Below, in pieces: positions 27,496-37,291 of a DNA stretch of 46,577 nucleotides; the first letter of the stretch is position 1; each line of letters opens with the position of its first letter. Origin of the DNA: Bacillus sp. MUM 116. GTDB taxonomy: Bacteria; Bacillota; Bacilli; Bacillales; Cytobacillaceae. The notes under the pieces are model-generated. The model did no database searches and was not told the DNA's origin. It was given only the letters and a program-made list of their open reading frames with translations. A program made the translations under genes and the position numbers. The stretch lies in assembly GCF_001866655.1 (NCBI RefSeq), contig NZ_MLYR01000072.1, positions 1 through 46,577 on the forward strand, read 5' to 3'.

Positions 27496-28785
27496 CTATT
27501 TTCTAACCACTCTGTATGAACTTTTAACTTCCTTCACTGCAGACAAGTCTTTTAATTCTACTAAAATATCCTCAATATTGGTTAACGATGCCTGATGTGT
27601 AACCAAAACAATTTCTGCGGTTTCATTTTTAGTAACCGGCATTTGCAGAATTTTTTCAAAGCTGACTCCATATTTTGCAAAGATGGAAGTAATGTCTGCA
27701 AAAACACCGACCTCATCTTGCACATGAATACGCAAGAAGTATTTCGAATACTTTTCCGAGTCATCCTTTAAGCGTTTTGGATATTGCGGTGCTACCGCAC
27801 TTCTTCCATTGACACCAAGTCTCAAGTTTTTAATCACACCTACTAAATCGGAAACAACTGCTGTAGCTGTTGGCAGGCTTCCGGCCCCTGGGCCATAGAA
27901 CATCGTCTCACCGACAGCCTCTCCATAAACATAAACCGCATTATATTCATTTTGTACTGAAGCAAGAGGATGATCATTAGATAAAAATGTAGGCTGAACA
28001 CTTACTTCTACTTTTTCACCCTCGCGATGAGCATCCCCAATCAACTTCATCGTATAACCCATCTGCTTGCCGTATCGTAAATCTTCTTCAGTAATTTGGG
28101 TAATCCCGCTGACTTTTACATCCTCAAGGTCAATATGCATGGAGAATCCCAAAGTAGCAAGGATGGTCATTTTACGAGCAGCATCTAATCCTTCTACATC
28201 CGAAGTTGGATCTGCTTCCGCAAAACCAAGCGCTTGAGCTTCCTTTAAGACCTCTTCATAAGCAAGACCTTCCGAGCTCATTTTCGTTAAAATAAAATTC
28301 GTTGTACCATTTACAATCCCCATTAATTGAGTAATCCGATCGGATGCAAGCCCGTCAACCAAACCTCTTAAAATCGGGATTCCCCCTGCAACACTTGCTT
28401 CATAAAACAAGTCGCAGCCATTTTCCGATGCAAGCTTTAATAGTTCGGACCCGTGAAGAGCCATTAAGTCCTTATTTGCTGTGACCACATGCTTGCCACT
28501 TTGTAGTGCACTTTGTAAATATTCCTTCGTTTTCCCTACTCCCCCCATAACTTCAATCACCACATCGATTTCCGGATCTTGAAGAATATCGTCAGGGTTA
28601 TTTGTTAGAAGTTGCGGATTTATTTCAGCAGGCCTCGTTTTATGTAAGTCATGTACAAGTATTTTTTTAATTTCAACTGGGCATCCAACTTGATGCATTA
28701 ATTTATCTTGATGATTTTTGATGATTTTTACAACGCCAGATCCCACAGTTCCTAATCCTAATAATCCAATAGAAATAGCTTTCAT
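27496..28785 (-). CDS. hom: Homoserine dehydrogenase
   Basis: A 429-aa NAD(P)-dependent enzyme reducing aspartate semialdehyde to homoserine. The Rossmann motif GLLGLGTVGSGVV (8-20), VTANKDLMA near 102-110, the substrate-binding stretch VNGTTNFILTKM and a C-terminal ACT domain (about 350-425, allosteric threonine/methionine control in this family) are all present. The start is ATG with AGGAGGGAA upstream. It is the first gene of a hom-thrB operon with its own sigma-A promoter at 28841-28869. Confidence 0.96.
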   Translation of the reverse strand: MKAISIGLLGLGTVGSGVVKIIKNHQDKLMHQVGCPVEIKKILVHDLHKTRPAEINPQLLTNNPDDILQDPEIDVVIEVMGGVGKTKEYLQSALQSGKHVVTANKDLMALHGSELLKLASENGCDLFYEASVAGGIPILRGLVDGLASDRITQLMGIVNGTTNFILTKMSSEGLAYEEVLKEAQALGFAEADPTSDVEGLDAARKMTILATLGFSMHIDLEDVKVSGITQITEEDLRYGKQMGYTMKLIGDAHREGEKVEVSVQPTFLSNDHPLASVQNEYNAVYVYGEAVGETMFYGPGAGSLPTATAVVSDLVGVIKNLRLGVNGRSAVAPQYPKRLKDDSEKYSKYFLRIHVQDEVGVFADITSIFAKYGVSFEKILQMPVTKNETAEIVLVTHQASLTNIEDILVELKDLSAVKEVKSSYRVVRK

Positions 28786-28840
28786 TATTTTCCCTCCTAA
28801 AAGTCCACCCTAAATGCACAAATGTTTCTCTATAGTAGAC

Positions 28841-28869
28841 ATTATATAATTCTCTAAATCTTTTTACAA
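28841..28869 (-). promoter_or_regulatory. Sigma-A promoter of hom-thrB
   Basis: On the minus strand TTGTAA (28864-28869), 17 bp, TATAAT (28841-28846), giving a leader of about 50 nt. No riboswitch-like fold is evident in that short leader. Confidence 0.75.
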
Positions 28870-28984
28870 TAGTTGTGTTTTGTTTATATCATTTTATAAT
28901 CGCTTACTTCCTTATCACATAAGGAATTTCATTATTCAGAAAAAAATTTATAAAAATTGCTCAAAAAAATAGTTTTTTTAGCCC

Positions 28985-29013
28985 TTTACAACTTCAAACG
29001 CACCATTTAGAAT
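28985..29013 (+). promoter_or_regulatory. Sigma-A promoter of the serA T-box leader
   Basis: TTTACA (28985-28990), 17 bp, TAGAAT (29008-29013), both 5/6 matches to consensus, placed about 30 bp before the start of the T-box stem I. Confidence 0.75.
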
Positions 29014-29049
29014 ATTCATTAAATTCACACAAAATAGTGATGATGAAGA

Positions 29050-29282
29050 CGGTATTAATAAGGGGATTCAGAGAGCCGGTGGCCGCTGTGAACCGGTGGC
29101 CTTTCTTAACCTACCTAGCACTTCTGAACTGGCACGCCGAAATATATTTTGTAGGCCAGCCCGGTAAAAACCGTTAAAATGTTGAGACTGCAAAAAGTTT
29201 ATGCGGCAAAAGAGGGTGGCACCACGGTTGATCACGTCCCTCATAACACGACACAACTGTCTGTTATGGGGGATTTTTTATT
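29050..29282 (+). promoter_or_regulatory. T-box riboswitch controlling serA (serine specifier)
   Basis: The leader contains the conserved T-box AGGGTGGCACCACGG (29213-29227). It is followed by an 11-bp terminator stem CCCTCATAACA/TGTTATGGGGG (29238-29248 with 29262-29272) and a T run (29274-29279). Upstream, stem I begins with AGAGAGCCGGTGG; its base GCCGG pairs with CTGGC (29128-29132). By analogy with known leaders the specifier is AGC (29117-29119, Ser), followed by ACTTCTGAACTGG. Uncharged tRNA-Ser(GCU) would favour the antiterminator and switch on serine biosynthesis. Confidence 0.9.
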
Positions 29283-29325
29283 TTAAATATAACATGAATA
29301 GAAGCCAAGGAGGAATGATTTAAAG

Positions 29326-30969
29326 ATGTATAAGGTATTAGTAACAGATGGAATCAGCGATACTGGCTTAAAGGCATTATTTGATCATCCAAATTTTATC
29401 GTAGATCGAAAGCCAACACTACCAACAGAAGATTTAAAAAAGATTATCGGTGCTTATGATGCCCTGATTGTTCGCAGTCAAACAAAGGTCACTGGGGAGC
29501 TGTTGCAGGAAGCAAATCAACTTCGGGTTATTGCCAGGGCCGGTGTCGGGGTGGATAATATCGATGTGAATGCCGCCACTCGCAAAGGAATTATTGTCAT
29601 TAATGCACCGGGTGCAAATACAATTGCAGCTACCGAACATACCTTGGCCATGATGCTTTCATTAGCAAGAAACATTCCTCAGGCGCACCAGAAAACATCT
29701 TCTGGTGAATGGGATCGTAACTCATTTAAAGGGATTGAATTGTATAAGAAAACTCTTGGCGTTATCGGCATGGGGAAAATCGGAGCCGAAGTGGCAAAAC
29801 GGGCAAAAGGCTTTGGAATGAATATCCTGGGATTTGATCCTTATTTAACGGAAGAAAGGGCAAAAAAGCTGGGAGTTACAAAAGCAAGTCTTGACCTAAT
29901 TGCCAAGGAATCAGATTTTATTACCATCCATACACCACTGACGAACGATACCAAAGGACTAGTCAATGAAGAGTATTTACAGAAAACCAAAAAAGGTGTC
30001 CGCTTAGTCAACTGTGCCCGTGGTGGAATTATCGATGAGAAAGCATTGGTTCGAGCAATTCAATCCGGTCATGTGGCGGGAGCAGCACTGGATGTTTTTG
30101 AAAAAGAACCAGTGGCAGATCCTGAATTACTGCAAAATCCAAATATTATCGTGACACCACATTTAGGAGCTTCTACGGTAGAAGCACAGGAAAAGGTTGC
30201 GCATGAGGTCAGCGCTGAAATTATTGAGATTTTTGAATCGCAGTCCGTCCATCATGCTGTAAACATGCCGCAAATGTCAGGAGAAACACAGGCTAAACTG
30301 CAGCCATATATAGTGCTAGGCGACCAAATTGGCCAGCTTGTCGTACAATTGTTAAAAAAAGCTCCCGCTAAAATTGAAATTAATTACTACGGGAACCTAA
30401 TTGAGGAGGACACAGAATTATTAAATCGAATCATGATAAAAGGAATACTTTCCCGTCATTTAAGTGATTCCGTCAATCTCATCAACGCCCTTCACCTTTT
30501 AAAGGAACAAGGAGTTTCCTATAATGTGCAAAAAAATGCTACCAATAAAGGGTTTGCTAATTATATGGAGCTGACCATTTCGCAAGGCGATGAATCTGCT
30601 AAAATAGGTGCAACAGTCCTAAGCGGATATGGAGCACGAATTGTAAAGATTAACCAATATCGGATAGATGTAAAGCCTGAGGAGCATCTATTATATATTA
30701 AACATAAAGATGTACCAGGCATGATTGGTAAAGTAGGTTCGCTTCTCGGCGACTATGAAATCAATATCGGTACCATGCAGGTTGGCAGAGCGGCAGTCGG
30801 AGGCGAAGCCGTCATGGTCCTAACTCTTGATAAAACATTGAACTCAAATGTTCTGCAAGCATTAAACCTGACTGTCGGCATAGAAGAAGTACAATTACTA
30901 GAATTGGAGAATTTCGTCCCATCTGAACCGGGGCAGGTAGAAGCGCAGAATGTGGAAAGTTTTCTATAA
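29326..30969 (+). CDS. serA: D-3-phosphoglycerate dehydrogenase
   Basis: A 547-aa enzyme for the first step of serine synthesis, 3-phosphoglycerate to 3-phosphohydroxypyruvate. The order is substrate-binding domain, NAD-binding VIGMGKIGAEVAK (146-158), catalytic R232 (NCARGG), E261 (FEKEP) and H279 (TPHLGAST), an intervening allosteric-substrate-binding domain, and a C-terminal ACT domain (about 455-520). It is some 20 residues longer at the C-terminus than B. subtilis SerA (525 aa). AGGAGG lies 12 nt before the ATG, slightly far. It is controlled by the T-box leader immediately upstream. Confidence 0.96.
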   Translation: MYKVLVTDGISDTGLKALFDHPNFIVDRKPTLPTEDLKKIIGAYDALIVRSQTKVTGELLQEANQLRVIARAGVGVDNIDVNAATRKGIIVINAPGANTIAATEHTLAMMLSLARNIPQAHQKTSSGEWDRNSFKGIELYKKTLGVIGMGKIGAEVAKRAKGFGMNILGFDPYLTEERAKKLGVTKASLDLIAKESDFITIHTPLTNDTKGLVNEEYLQKTKKGVRLVNCARGGIIDEKALVRAIQSGHVAGAALDVFEKEPVADPELLQNPNIIVTPHLGASTVEAQEKVAHEVSAEIIEIFESQSVHHAVNMPQMSGETQAKLQPYIVLGDQIGQLVVQLLKKAPAKIEINYYGNLIEEDTELLNRIMIKGILSRHLSDSVNLINALHLLKEQGVSYNVQKNATNKGFANYMELTISQGDESAKIGATVLSGYGARIVKINQYRIDVKPEEHLLYIKHKDVPGMIGKVGSLLGDYEINIGTMQVGRAAVGGEAVMVLTLDKTLNSNVLQALNLTVGIEEVQLLELENFVPSEPGQVEAQNVESFL

Positions 30970-30977
30970 GAATAGAA

Positions 30978-31002
30978 AGGGATGGCCATCGCTGCCATCC
31001 CT
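30978..31002. terminator. Probable bidirectional terminator between serA and HAD gene
   Basis: Perfect 9-bp stem AGGGATGGC/GCCATCCCT (30978-30986 with 30994-31002) with a 7-nt loop between convergent genes. The T runs on either side are weak. Confidence 0.65.
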
Positions 31003-31007
31003 ATTTG

Positions 31008-32135
31008 TTACAATATATTCTTTATATCCAGCACTGAATCCAAGATATAGTCGGCTTCATGTTTTTCAAATTCACTTCTGGCATCTTTTCCGGATAGACC
31101 GGTTAAAACGGCAGCAAATTTGCAGCCAAGCGTTCTTGCTGCTAAAAGATCTGCTAACGAATCTCCAACGACTAAAATCTCTTCGCCATTTTCAAGTGGA
31201 AGCGGTGTATTTAAATAATCTGCTAAAGAAGCTCCTTTCCCCTGCTCGGCCAATATATAAGTATATGGATGCGGCTTCGATAGGGATCCTTCTTGAGGGA
31301 ACTCTCTCTCCGCTATTAATACTTCATCGGCTGTGACAATATGCTTTTGATTAAATACTTGCAGCCAATTTAAATGTTTAAAAGGCAATAGTGTTTCCAA
31401 TGCCGGACGTCCAGTCCCAATTCCAATCTTATAGCCGGAATTTTTAAGAAAATGGAAAAGCTCAGCAATTTCCTCTTTTGGAGCTAACGTTGTTTCATTG
31501 GCTAAGAAACCTTCTTTACCTAACTGAACGGATGGTCTGCCCGTTGATTCGAAAACATTCTCGTCCCCTACGTACCATTCTTGTGATACATGTTCACAAA
31601 CAGACCAAAGAGTCCGATCTTTATCAAAAATCGAGGTTTCAATCCCAAGCTTCTCTTTGGCCAAAACATTAAGGTAACTTAAAAGCTCTTGTTTAAAAGC
31701 ATTGGTTCGTTCAAACTCTTCAACAAATTTATCAAAATTCATTTGAACATTATATCGGCTTAAAATCTGCCCCATTTCTACTAAAGTTTCCCTTGAAATT
31801 GGTGCTTGGAGCCACTGATTGATTTTTTCATGTTCCTTATCCTTAATTTGATCAAACAGATGAATGAGCTGACAGCAAAAAGTTAAATAAATCATATCCC
31901 AGTTTGCATTCAGACCACGTGATTTTTGTAGTTTTAACACTTGATCATTCTCAAATACTTTTGCACGGATATCTTTAATCTCAGATTCTGTGTAGTTTAT
32001 TTTAAAAACTTTAGGAGCTAAAGCCAAATAATTTTTGCTGAATAACATCTCCCAAACTGTAAGTCCCGAGGCATCAAAATAATGTTCTTCACTTAATAGT
32101 ACCCCATCAACATCAAAAAGAATCGTTTTTACCAT
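31008..32135 (-). CDS. HAD family hydrolase
   Basis: A 375-aa haloacid-dehalogenase-type phosphohydrolase. Motif I DVDGV (8-12) has the nucleophile Asp, motif II lies in GIGTGRPA, motif III is the Lys of LSKPHPY, and motif IV is GDSLADLLAA. A long helical insertion of about 180 residues between motifs I and II makes it larger than typical phosphoglycolate phosphatases. The start is ATG preceded by AGGAGG and AGAGGG. The substrate is unknown; family members act on small phosphometabolites. It is single-gene and convergent with serA. Confidence 0.82.
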   Translation of the reverse strand: MVKTILFDVDGVLLSEEHYFDASGLTVWEMLFSKNYLALAPKVFKINYTESEIKDIRAKVFENDQVLKLQKSRGLNANWDMIYLTFCCQLIHLFDQIKDKEHEKINQWLQAPISRETLVEMGQILSRYNVQMNFDKFVEEFERTNAFKQELLSYLNVLAKEKLGIETSIFDKDRTLWSVCEHVSQEWYVGDENVFESTGRPSVQLGKEGFLANETTLAPKEEIAELFHFLKNSGYKIGIGTGRPALETLLPFKHLNWLQVFNQKHIVTADEVLIAEREFPQEGSLSKPHPYTYILAEQGKGASLADYLNTPLPLENGEEILVVGDSLADLLAARTLGCKFAAVLTGLSGKDARSEFEKHEADYILDSVLDIKNIL

Positions 32136-32202
32136 TTACCGTCCCTCTTCCTCCTGCGCTTTTATCCTTTATCGTACCACAGCAGACCATCCTTTTTAAA
32201 GT

Positions 32203-32240
32203 AAAAAACCGTGGGTTTAAAAATTAAGCAGCACGGTTTT
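32203..32240 (-). terminator. Terminator after the DUF3870 gene
   Basis: Stem AAAACCGTG/CACGGTTTT (32205-32213 with 32232-32240) with an 18-nt loop. On the minus strand it ends in a run of T. Confidence 0.78.
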
Positions 32241-32245
32241 CCTTA

Positions 32246-32575
32246 TTAAACATGGGATGAGTTTTCATAACTAATATATTGATTATATAAATCCTTCATA
32301 GCTGCAATTAATGCATTTGCCGCTTTTCCGCGATAATCATTTTTTAGACTCTCAACAATCTCATCAATCCCATCTTGTAAGCTATGCCCCTTCAATATTT
32401 GCTGGACATAGTGCCTGCCATGTTCTGTTGCAAGTGTACAAGAGGATTCGATTATCACTCCGTACTTTTTATCAATTTCCACCGTGATTGTTAAAGATTC
32501 AAAGACATTTTGTGCTGCCATCCCTTGAGGCAAACGGGAGTGCCCTGCTAAAAAATAAGTTTTTAAGCTTGCCAT
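32246..32575 (-). CDS. DUF3870 family protein
   Basis: This 109-aa protein resembles the DUF3870 family: YFLAGHSRLPQGMAAQ at the start, then a beta-rich stretch with SCTLATEHGR and a C-terminal helix ANALIAAMKDLYNQY. No catalytic motif or membrane segment is seen and the function is unknown. The frame opens at 32587, but ATG 32575 has the better SD (GGGTGA) and gives the usual family N-terminus. It is monocistronic with its own terminator. Confidence 0.75.
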   Translation of the reverse strand: MASLKTYFLAGHSRLPQGMAAQNVFESLTITVEIDKKYGVIIESSCTLATEHGRHYVQQILKGHSLQDGIDEIVESLKNDYRGKAANALIAAMKDLYNQYISYENSSHV

Positions 32576-32630
32576 AATTTCACCCATCTCTTTATCTTAG
32601 TATAAGAATTTATAAATTGCTTTGAGAAAT

Positions 32631-32777
32631 GTCCAGCTCCAGCGCCTAGCCCCTCGAGGGAAAAAATGAACTGCTTTTTTCCTAGGTTGCTTCGGTCCTG
32701 TCGATGAAGTCAAAGAACGACTTCACCGCCAGGCCCTCCAGCACTTGTCGGGGCTGACCAAGGCGCTTGCGCTTTTC
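32631..32777. repeat. Palindromic intergenic repeat beginning GTCCAGCTCCAGCGCC
   Basis: About 147 bp with nested inverted segments: AGCGCCT (32641-32647) with AGGCGCT (32761-32767), and AGCCCC (32648-32653) with GGGGCT (32750-32755). It ends in GCGCTTGCGCTTTTC. The wording matches an intergenic element I recall in many Bacillus-like genomes. A much shorter element with the same left end occurs at 41261. No gene is present in it. The remainder of 32588-32960 is AT-rich spacer plus the gabD terminator. Confidence 0.75.
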
Positions 32778-32832
32778 TTATTTCTTAATTATATTAAACA
32801 AAGCTTCGTCATTTTCCTCCTAAAATCGATAA

Positions 32833-32889
32833 AAAAAGCCAACAAAACAATCAATAACAAAAACGTCACTGAAAGTTTTACTGGCTTTT
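32833..32889 (-). terminator. Terminator of the putrescine catabolic operon (after gabD)
   Basis: On the minus strand AAAGCCAGTAAAAC pairs with GTTTTGTTGGCTTT (two G-U pairs) around a loop of some 28 nt, followed by a T run. It lies about 70 bp after the gabD stop codon. Confidence 0.6.
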
Positions 32890-32960
32890 ATTTGGAGTCC
32901 TTTGGAAAGGAGGGGTAAATAAATTAGGCAGTTCTCATAAAATATTTACTTATATAAAAG

Positions 32961-34415
32961 TTAATCTATACCAATAGAAATATATTTCACTTCTAAATAC
33001 TCATCAATCCCGTAATGACCGCCTTCTCTGCCAAGTCCGCTTTCTTTAAATCCGCCGAATGGTGCTTGGACAGTGGATGGTAAGGCATCATTCAAACCAA
33101 TAATTCCATATTCAAGCTGTTCTGTTATTCTAAAAGAACGGCTTAAATTTTGTGTATAAACATACGCAGCCAATCCGTAGATGGAATCATTTGCACGGGC
33201 AATTACTTCTTCTTCGGTTTTAAAAGTCGCGATTGGTGCTAGCGGGCCAAAGATTTCATCTTGCATACATTCCATTTCATCATGGATGTTCGTTAAGATG
33301 GTTGGAGCGTAAAAATATCCGTTCTCTTCGGCTGGTTTTACACCACTATAGGAGATTTTACCGCCCTTTTTCACTGCGTCCTCAACAAGTGTTTCCACTT
33401 TTGATAATGCTGCTTGGTCAATCAATGGACCAACGTCAATTCCTTCTTCCAAACCATTACCGACCTTTAATTTTTCTAACTCATTTTGGAACAAATCAAC
33501 AAATTGATCAGCGACTGATTCCTGAACATAGACCCGGTTTGTACATATACAGGTTTGTCCCGCATTGCGGAATTTTGATTGAACAAGACCCGCTGCTGCT
33601 TTCCTTAAATCAGCATCATCCATCACGATAAATGGGGCATTCCCACCAAGCTCAAGCGATACTTTTTTAACGGTATCAGCGGCCCCTCTCATCAATGTTT
33701 TTCCAACTTCAGTAGAACCGGTAAAGGTAATTTTCGTAACGCGTGAATCCTTTAACCAAACATCACCAATCTCGGATGATTTTCCTGTGACGACATTTAA
33801 AACTCCTTTAGGTATCCCAGCTTCTTGAGCAAGCTCCGCCAGTTTTAATGCTGTAAGTGGAGTTTGATTGGCTGGTTTTACAACCGCTGTACATCCTGCA
33901 GCAAGTGCCGGACCGACTTTTCTCGTAATCATCGCTGCCGGGAAGTTCCAAGGCGTAATCGCCGCAATGACCCCAACAGGTTCTTTTCGGACAAGAATCC
34001 GTTTATTTGGGTGGGAGGCAGGAATCGTTTCCCCATAGATTCTTTTTCCTTCTTCTGCATACCAAGAGATAAAACCGTTGGCGTAAACGACTTCTCCCAA
34101 TGCTTCTTTCAACGGTTTACCTTGCTCAATGGTCATAATTCTGGCAATTTCATGTTTATTTTCTTCTATTAAATAATGCCATTTCATTAATATTTGATAG
34201 CGCTCTTCCGCTGTCTTTTTGGACCAGGTTTGAAATGCGGTATGGGCTGCATCAACTGCCTGCATCGCTTCGTAGGCACCACCAGTTGGCACTGCACCAA
34301 TAATCTCATTTGTTGCAGGGTTAATAATTTCGGTAAAAAGCTCATAATCATTACCGACCCATTTTCCGTCAATATACATTGGATAAATTTGATACTTTTG
34401 TTCCACTTTTTCCAT
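32961..34415 (-). CDS. gabD: Succinate-semialdehyde dehydrogenase
   Basis: A 484-aa NAD(P)-dependent aldehyde dehydrogenase. TPWNFP contains the catalytic Asn, LELGGNAP the general-base Glu (E255) and FRNAGQTCICTNR the nucleophile Cys (C289, in 484-aa numbering). FRNAGQTC and the GabD-like length support succinate-semialdehyde oxidation to succinate, the last step of GABA breakdown. The frame opens at 34451, overlapping gabT; ATG 34415 (or 34421) is preferred because GGAGGTGA, which contains the gabT stop, lies just before. It is the final gene of the patD-patA-gabT-gabD operon. Confidence 0.92.
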   Translation of the reverse strand: MEKVEQKYQIYPMYIDGKWVGNDYELFTEIINPATNEIIGAVPTGGAYEAMQAVDAAHTAFQTWSKKTAEERYQILMKWHYLIEENKHEIARIMTIEQGKPLKEALGEVVYANGFISWYAEEGKRIYGETIPASHPNKRILVRKEPVGVIAAITPWNFPAAMITRKVGPALAAGCTAVVKPANQTPLTALKLAELAQEAGIPKGVLNVVTGKSSEIGDVWLKDSRVTKITFTGSTEVGKTLMRGAADTVKKVSLELGGNAPFIVMDDADLRKAAAGLVQSKFRNAGQTCICTNRVYVQESVADQFVDLFQNELEKLKVGNGLEEGIDVGPLIDQAALSKVETLVEDAVKKGGKISYSGVKPAEENGYFYAPTILTNIHDEMECMQDEIFGPLAPIATFKTEEEVIARANDSIYGLAAYVYTQNLSRSFRITEQLEYGIIGLNDALPSTVQAPFGGFKESGLGREGGHYGIDEYLEVKYISIGID

Positions 34416-34422
34416 TTTCATT

Positions 34423-35790
34423 TCACCTCCGATTTGACAGGGCAGCATCAATGGCCAAAACCGCTTCCATGGATTCCTCTAGAATTTCGAGCCCCTCTTC
34501 AAGCTGTTCATCCGTTATGGTTAACGGCATCAGAATACGAATAACATTCGAATAGATTCCCGCGCTTAATAATAGAAGTCCCCGTTCCCCTGCAGCTTTG
34601 ACGATTTTACCAACCGTCTCTTTATCAGGGGTTTTAAGCTGTCGATCCTTCACAATCTCCATTGCACACATCGCACCAAGGCCGCGGACATCACCAATGC
34701 AATCAAAGCGCTCGGCAAGAAGCTCCATTTTTTCTATGACTCGATTTCCTAATTTTTCGGCACGCTCATTCAGATGTTCACTATCAATAATATCTAAAAC
34801 GGTTAAAGCTGCACGGCATCCAAGCGGACTTCCTGAATAGGTACCGCCTATTTCTCCAACTTCTGCAGCATCCATAATTTCAGCACGTCCGATCAAACCG
34901 CTGATTGGCACCCCTGCCCCCATCGATTTGGAGATGGTAATTAAGTCCGGTTCAACTCCAAAATGTTCAATGGCAAAATATTTACCTGTACGGGCAAATC
35001 CGGTTTGAATTTCGTCCGCTACAAACAAAATGCCATATTGGGAGCAAATTTCTCTGACACGTTGAACAAACTTAATGTCTGGAACAATAAATCCGCCTTC
35101 GCCTTGAACAGGCTCCATGACCACCGCTGCAACGGTCTCAGGCGCTACATCCGAAACTAAAAATTGTTCAAATTGCTCAATCATCATATTACTGTATTGT
35201 TCTTCGCTCATCCCTTCAGGGCGACGGTAAACATATGGATATGGCGCTTTGTACACTTCCGGTGCAAATGGGCCAAATTCAAATTTATAAGGCTTCACCT
35301 TGCTGGTCATGGTCATCGTCATTAGCGTTCTGCCATGGAAGCCCCTTGTAAAAGAAATAATACCCTGGCGTTTCGTATATTTCCTTGCAATTTTGACCGC
35401 ATTTTCGACTGCTTCCGCTCCGCTGTTAAAAAATGCGGCCTGCTTGGCAAAATTGCCAGGGGCAAGCTTGCAGAGTCTCTCTGCAAGCTTAATATAGGAT
35501 TCGTACATCATGACATTAAAGCCTGTATGGATAAATTGACTTGCCTGCTCCTGAAGGGCCCTTACCACCCTGGGATGGGAATGACCGACATTTAAAGTTC
35601 CAATTGCTCCGGCAAAATCAATATAGGTATTACCATCCACATCCTCAACAATGGCACCCTGCGCTTTTTTTACAAAAGATTGAATATTGTTGCTGATCGC
35701 TTTAGGAACATATTGATTTCGACTTTCCAACAGTTCCTGCGATTTTGGTCCCGGAATAGCTGTTTGGAGCTTTACATATTTCTTTTCCAC
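34423..35790 (-). CDS. gabT: 4-aminobutyrate aminotransferase
   Basis: This 455-aa class III PLP aminotransferase converts GABA and 2-oxoglutarate to succinate semialdehyde and glutamate. PLP-binding Lys288 lies in ITISKSMGAGVP, preceded by VADEIQTGFARTG; the AAFFNSGAEAVENAVK block is typical of GabT. The start is GTG, with AAGGGGGAG at good spacing. It lies 39 bp after patA, and its stop codon overlaps the gabD ribosome binding site. Confidence 0.93.
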   Translation of the reverse strand: MEKKYVKLQTAIPGPKSQELLESRNQYVPKAISNNIQSFVKKAQGAIVEDVDGNTYIDFAGAIGTLNVGHSHPRVVRALQEQASQFIHTGFNVMMYESYIKLAERLCKLAPGNFAKQAAFFNSGAEAVENAVKIARKYTKRQGIISFTRGFHGRTLMTMTMTSKVKPYKFEFGPFAPEVYKAPYPYVYRRPEGMSEEQYSNMMIEQFEQFLVSDVAPETVAAVVMEPVQGEGGFIVPDIKFVQRVREICSQYGILFVADEIQTGFARTGKYFAIEHFGVEPDLITISKSMGAGVPISGLIGRAEIMDAAEVGEIGGTYSGSPLGCRAALTVLDIIDSEHLNERAEKLGNRVIEKMELLAERFDCIGDVRGLGAMCAMEIVKDRQLKTPDKETVGKIVKAAGERGLLLLSAGIYSNVIRILMPLTITDEQLEEGLEILEESMEAVLAIDAALSNRR

Positions 35791-35829
35791 GTCTTTTTGC
35801 TCCCCCTTAAATTGCTAATCTAATGGTTG

Positions 35830-37218
<1,389 letters not shown>

Positions 37219-37291
37219 TTAGTTATAAATGTTTGTTTTCTATGAATGGCAAGTGTCCGCCTCCAAAAATGGGAGCTTCCACTTCTAGAAA

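Noticed and set aside
30950..31336. 128-aa plus-strand frame after serA
   Set aside because: It overlaps the end of serA, the terminator hairpin and the antisense of the HAD gene; it has no SD and no domain features.
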